NCBI RefSeq assembly: GCF_002276045.1
Contig: NZ_NQMR01000073.1
Coordinates: 1-35,658, forward strand
Origin: Pseudoalteromonas sp. NBT06-2
Lineage (GTDB): Bacteria > Pseudomonadota > Gammaproteobacteria > Enterobacterales > Alteromonadaceae
Length of the DNA stretch: 35,658 nt
Direction of reading: 5' to 3'
The notes under the pieces: model-generated
Databases searched by the model: none
Told to the model about the DNA's origin: nothing
Seen by the model: the letters and a program-made list of their open reading frames with translations, nothing else
Shown: in pieces, positions 35,221-35,658 of the stretch
Numbering within the stretch: position 1 is the first letter of the stretch
How the letters are laid out: each line of letters opens with the position of its first letter
Translations under genes and position numbers: made by a program

Positions 35221-35469
35221 ATGAATCGTTTATATACTTTACTATCAACTATTAGTGTTATGTCTTTGTTGAGCTTTTCAACACCAAGCGAAGCTCGGTA
35301 TACAAAAATTTTAACATCAATGGTTGAAGTTACTGTTTTCTGTAATTATTATAATTGTACCTCCGTTATTGATTTAGGTGATGGTGTTGAACAATATAGA
35401 GTGATTTACGAACATAAGGTTAGTGATGCTGTTAGTCCTGACCCTGATCGTGATGAAACAATTCCTTAA
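35221..35469 (+). CDS. Small secreted protein, first of a tandem pair
   Basis: I do not recognise the family. The 82-residue protein has a signal peptide (MNRLYTLLSTISVMSLLSFS, likely cleavage after TPSEA). The mature part of about 57 residues starts RYTKILTSMVEV, has a CNYYNC cysteine pair, and ends acidic (SDAVSPDPDRDETIP). AGGTGG lies 5 to 6 bases before the ATG. A paralog begins 42 bases after its stop codon, so the two form a tandem array. The pair of cysteines four residues apart may form a disulfide after export. Possible roles (secreted peptide, toxin, envelope protein) are open. Confidence 0.7.
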   Translation: MNRLYTLLSTISVMSLLSFSTPSEARYTKILTSMVEVTVFCNYYNCTSVIDLGDGVEQYRVIYEHKVSDAVSPDPDRDETIP

Positions 35470-35511
35470 TAGTTAATACCAACTTGAATATTATGATAAA
35501 TAGGTGATGTT

Positions 35512-35658
35512 ATGAAAGATTTTAAATTTTTATTTTTAGCTTTTTGTTTTACGCTTTTATTTATTGTTTCAACTCCAAGTGAGGCCCGTTATACAAAAAT
35601 TTTAACATCAATGGTTGAAGTTACTGCTTTATGTAATTATTATAATTGTACCTCCATT
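35512..35658 (+). CDS. Small secreted protein, second of a tandem pair (cut by window edge)
   Basis: Forty-nine codons are visible in frame to the window edge. AGGTGA lies 6 bases before the ATG. The signal peptide (MKDFKFLFLAFCFTLLFIVS) differs from that of the preceding gene, but from STPSEARYTKILTSMVEVT onward the two proteins are almost identical, including CNYYNCTS. At the DNA level a run starting ATACAAAAATTTTAACATCA is identical in both. This indicates recent duplication or gene conversion of the mature part. The 3' end and any further copies lie outside the window. Confidence 0.72.
   Translation, partial: MKDFKFLFLAFCFTLLFIVSTPSEARYTKILTSMVEVTALCNYYNCTSI

Overview
The window is about 35.7 kb of AT-rich (roughly two-thirds A+T by eye) gammaproteobacterial chromosome. 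The ubiE-ubiJ-ubiB-tatA-tatB-tatC order, a second EF-G of the marine type, the DeoC, YedI, MsrPQ and YggN proteins and the style of the intergenic repeats all point to a marine Alteromonadales-type bacterium (Colwelliaceae or Pseudoalteromonadaceae relatives). This placement is inference from protein resemblance and gene order, not a search result.

Region 1 (1-5226, minus strand): the ubiquinone/Tat block, read ubiE, ubiJ, ubiB, tatA, tatB, tatC (tatC is cut by the window edge), preceded by a GGDEF protein whose active-site motif is degenerate. Region 2 (5510-11189, mostly plus): a DUF885 lipoprotein with a zinc-protease-like motif, a two-helix K+ channel with an RCK domain, a small unknown protein, yedI, and a lone deoC.

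Region 3 (11696-21255): a large fusion of an SDF-type carboxylate/amino-acid carrier with a periplasmic solute-binding domain, two unknown membrane proteins (one zinc ribbon-TM-Sel1), a KamA-type radical SAM enzyme, and an M16 (pitrilysin-like) lipoprotein protease. Intergenic spaces here hold three copies of one MITE-like repeat with TATACCC-ended inverted repeats. A compact palindromic derivative lies at 13859-13915 and a decayed relative at 4091-4130.

Region 4 (21256-28362): an M28 peptidase, then a probable iron-starvation operon fagA-like/fumC/thioredoxin-fold/VOC behind a near-perfect Fur box. Facing it is a 120-aa protein with a C-terminal cysteine cluster. A second fusA paralog lies outside any str operon. 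Region 5 (28651-33313): two tRNA-Ser genes (UGA, GCU), msrP and msrQ for periplasmic methionine sulfoxide repair (MsrP is a Tat substrate, so it is linked functionally to the tat genes), yggN, and a glutathione peroxidase-OhrR/OspR operon with a consensus promoter and an inverted-repeat operator.

Region 6 (33470-35658): an AT-rich accessory end with a secreted cysteine-rich Ig-like protein, nearly 1 kb of mostly non-coding DNA, and two tandem small secreted paralogs. The paralogs share a nearly identical mature start but have unrelated signal peptides; the second is cut by the window edge.
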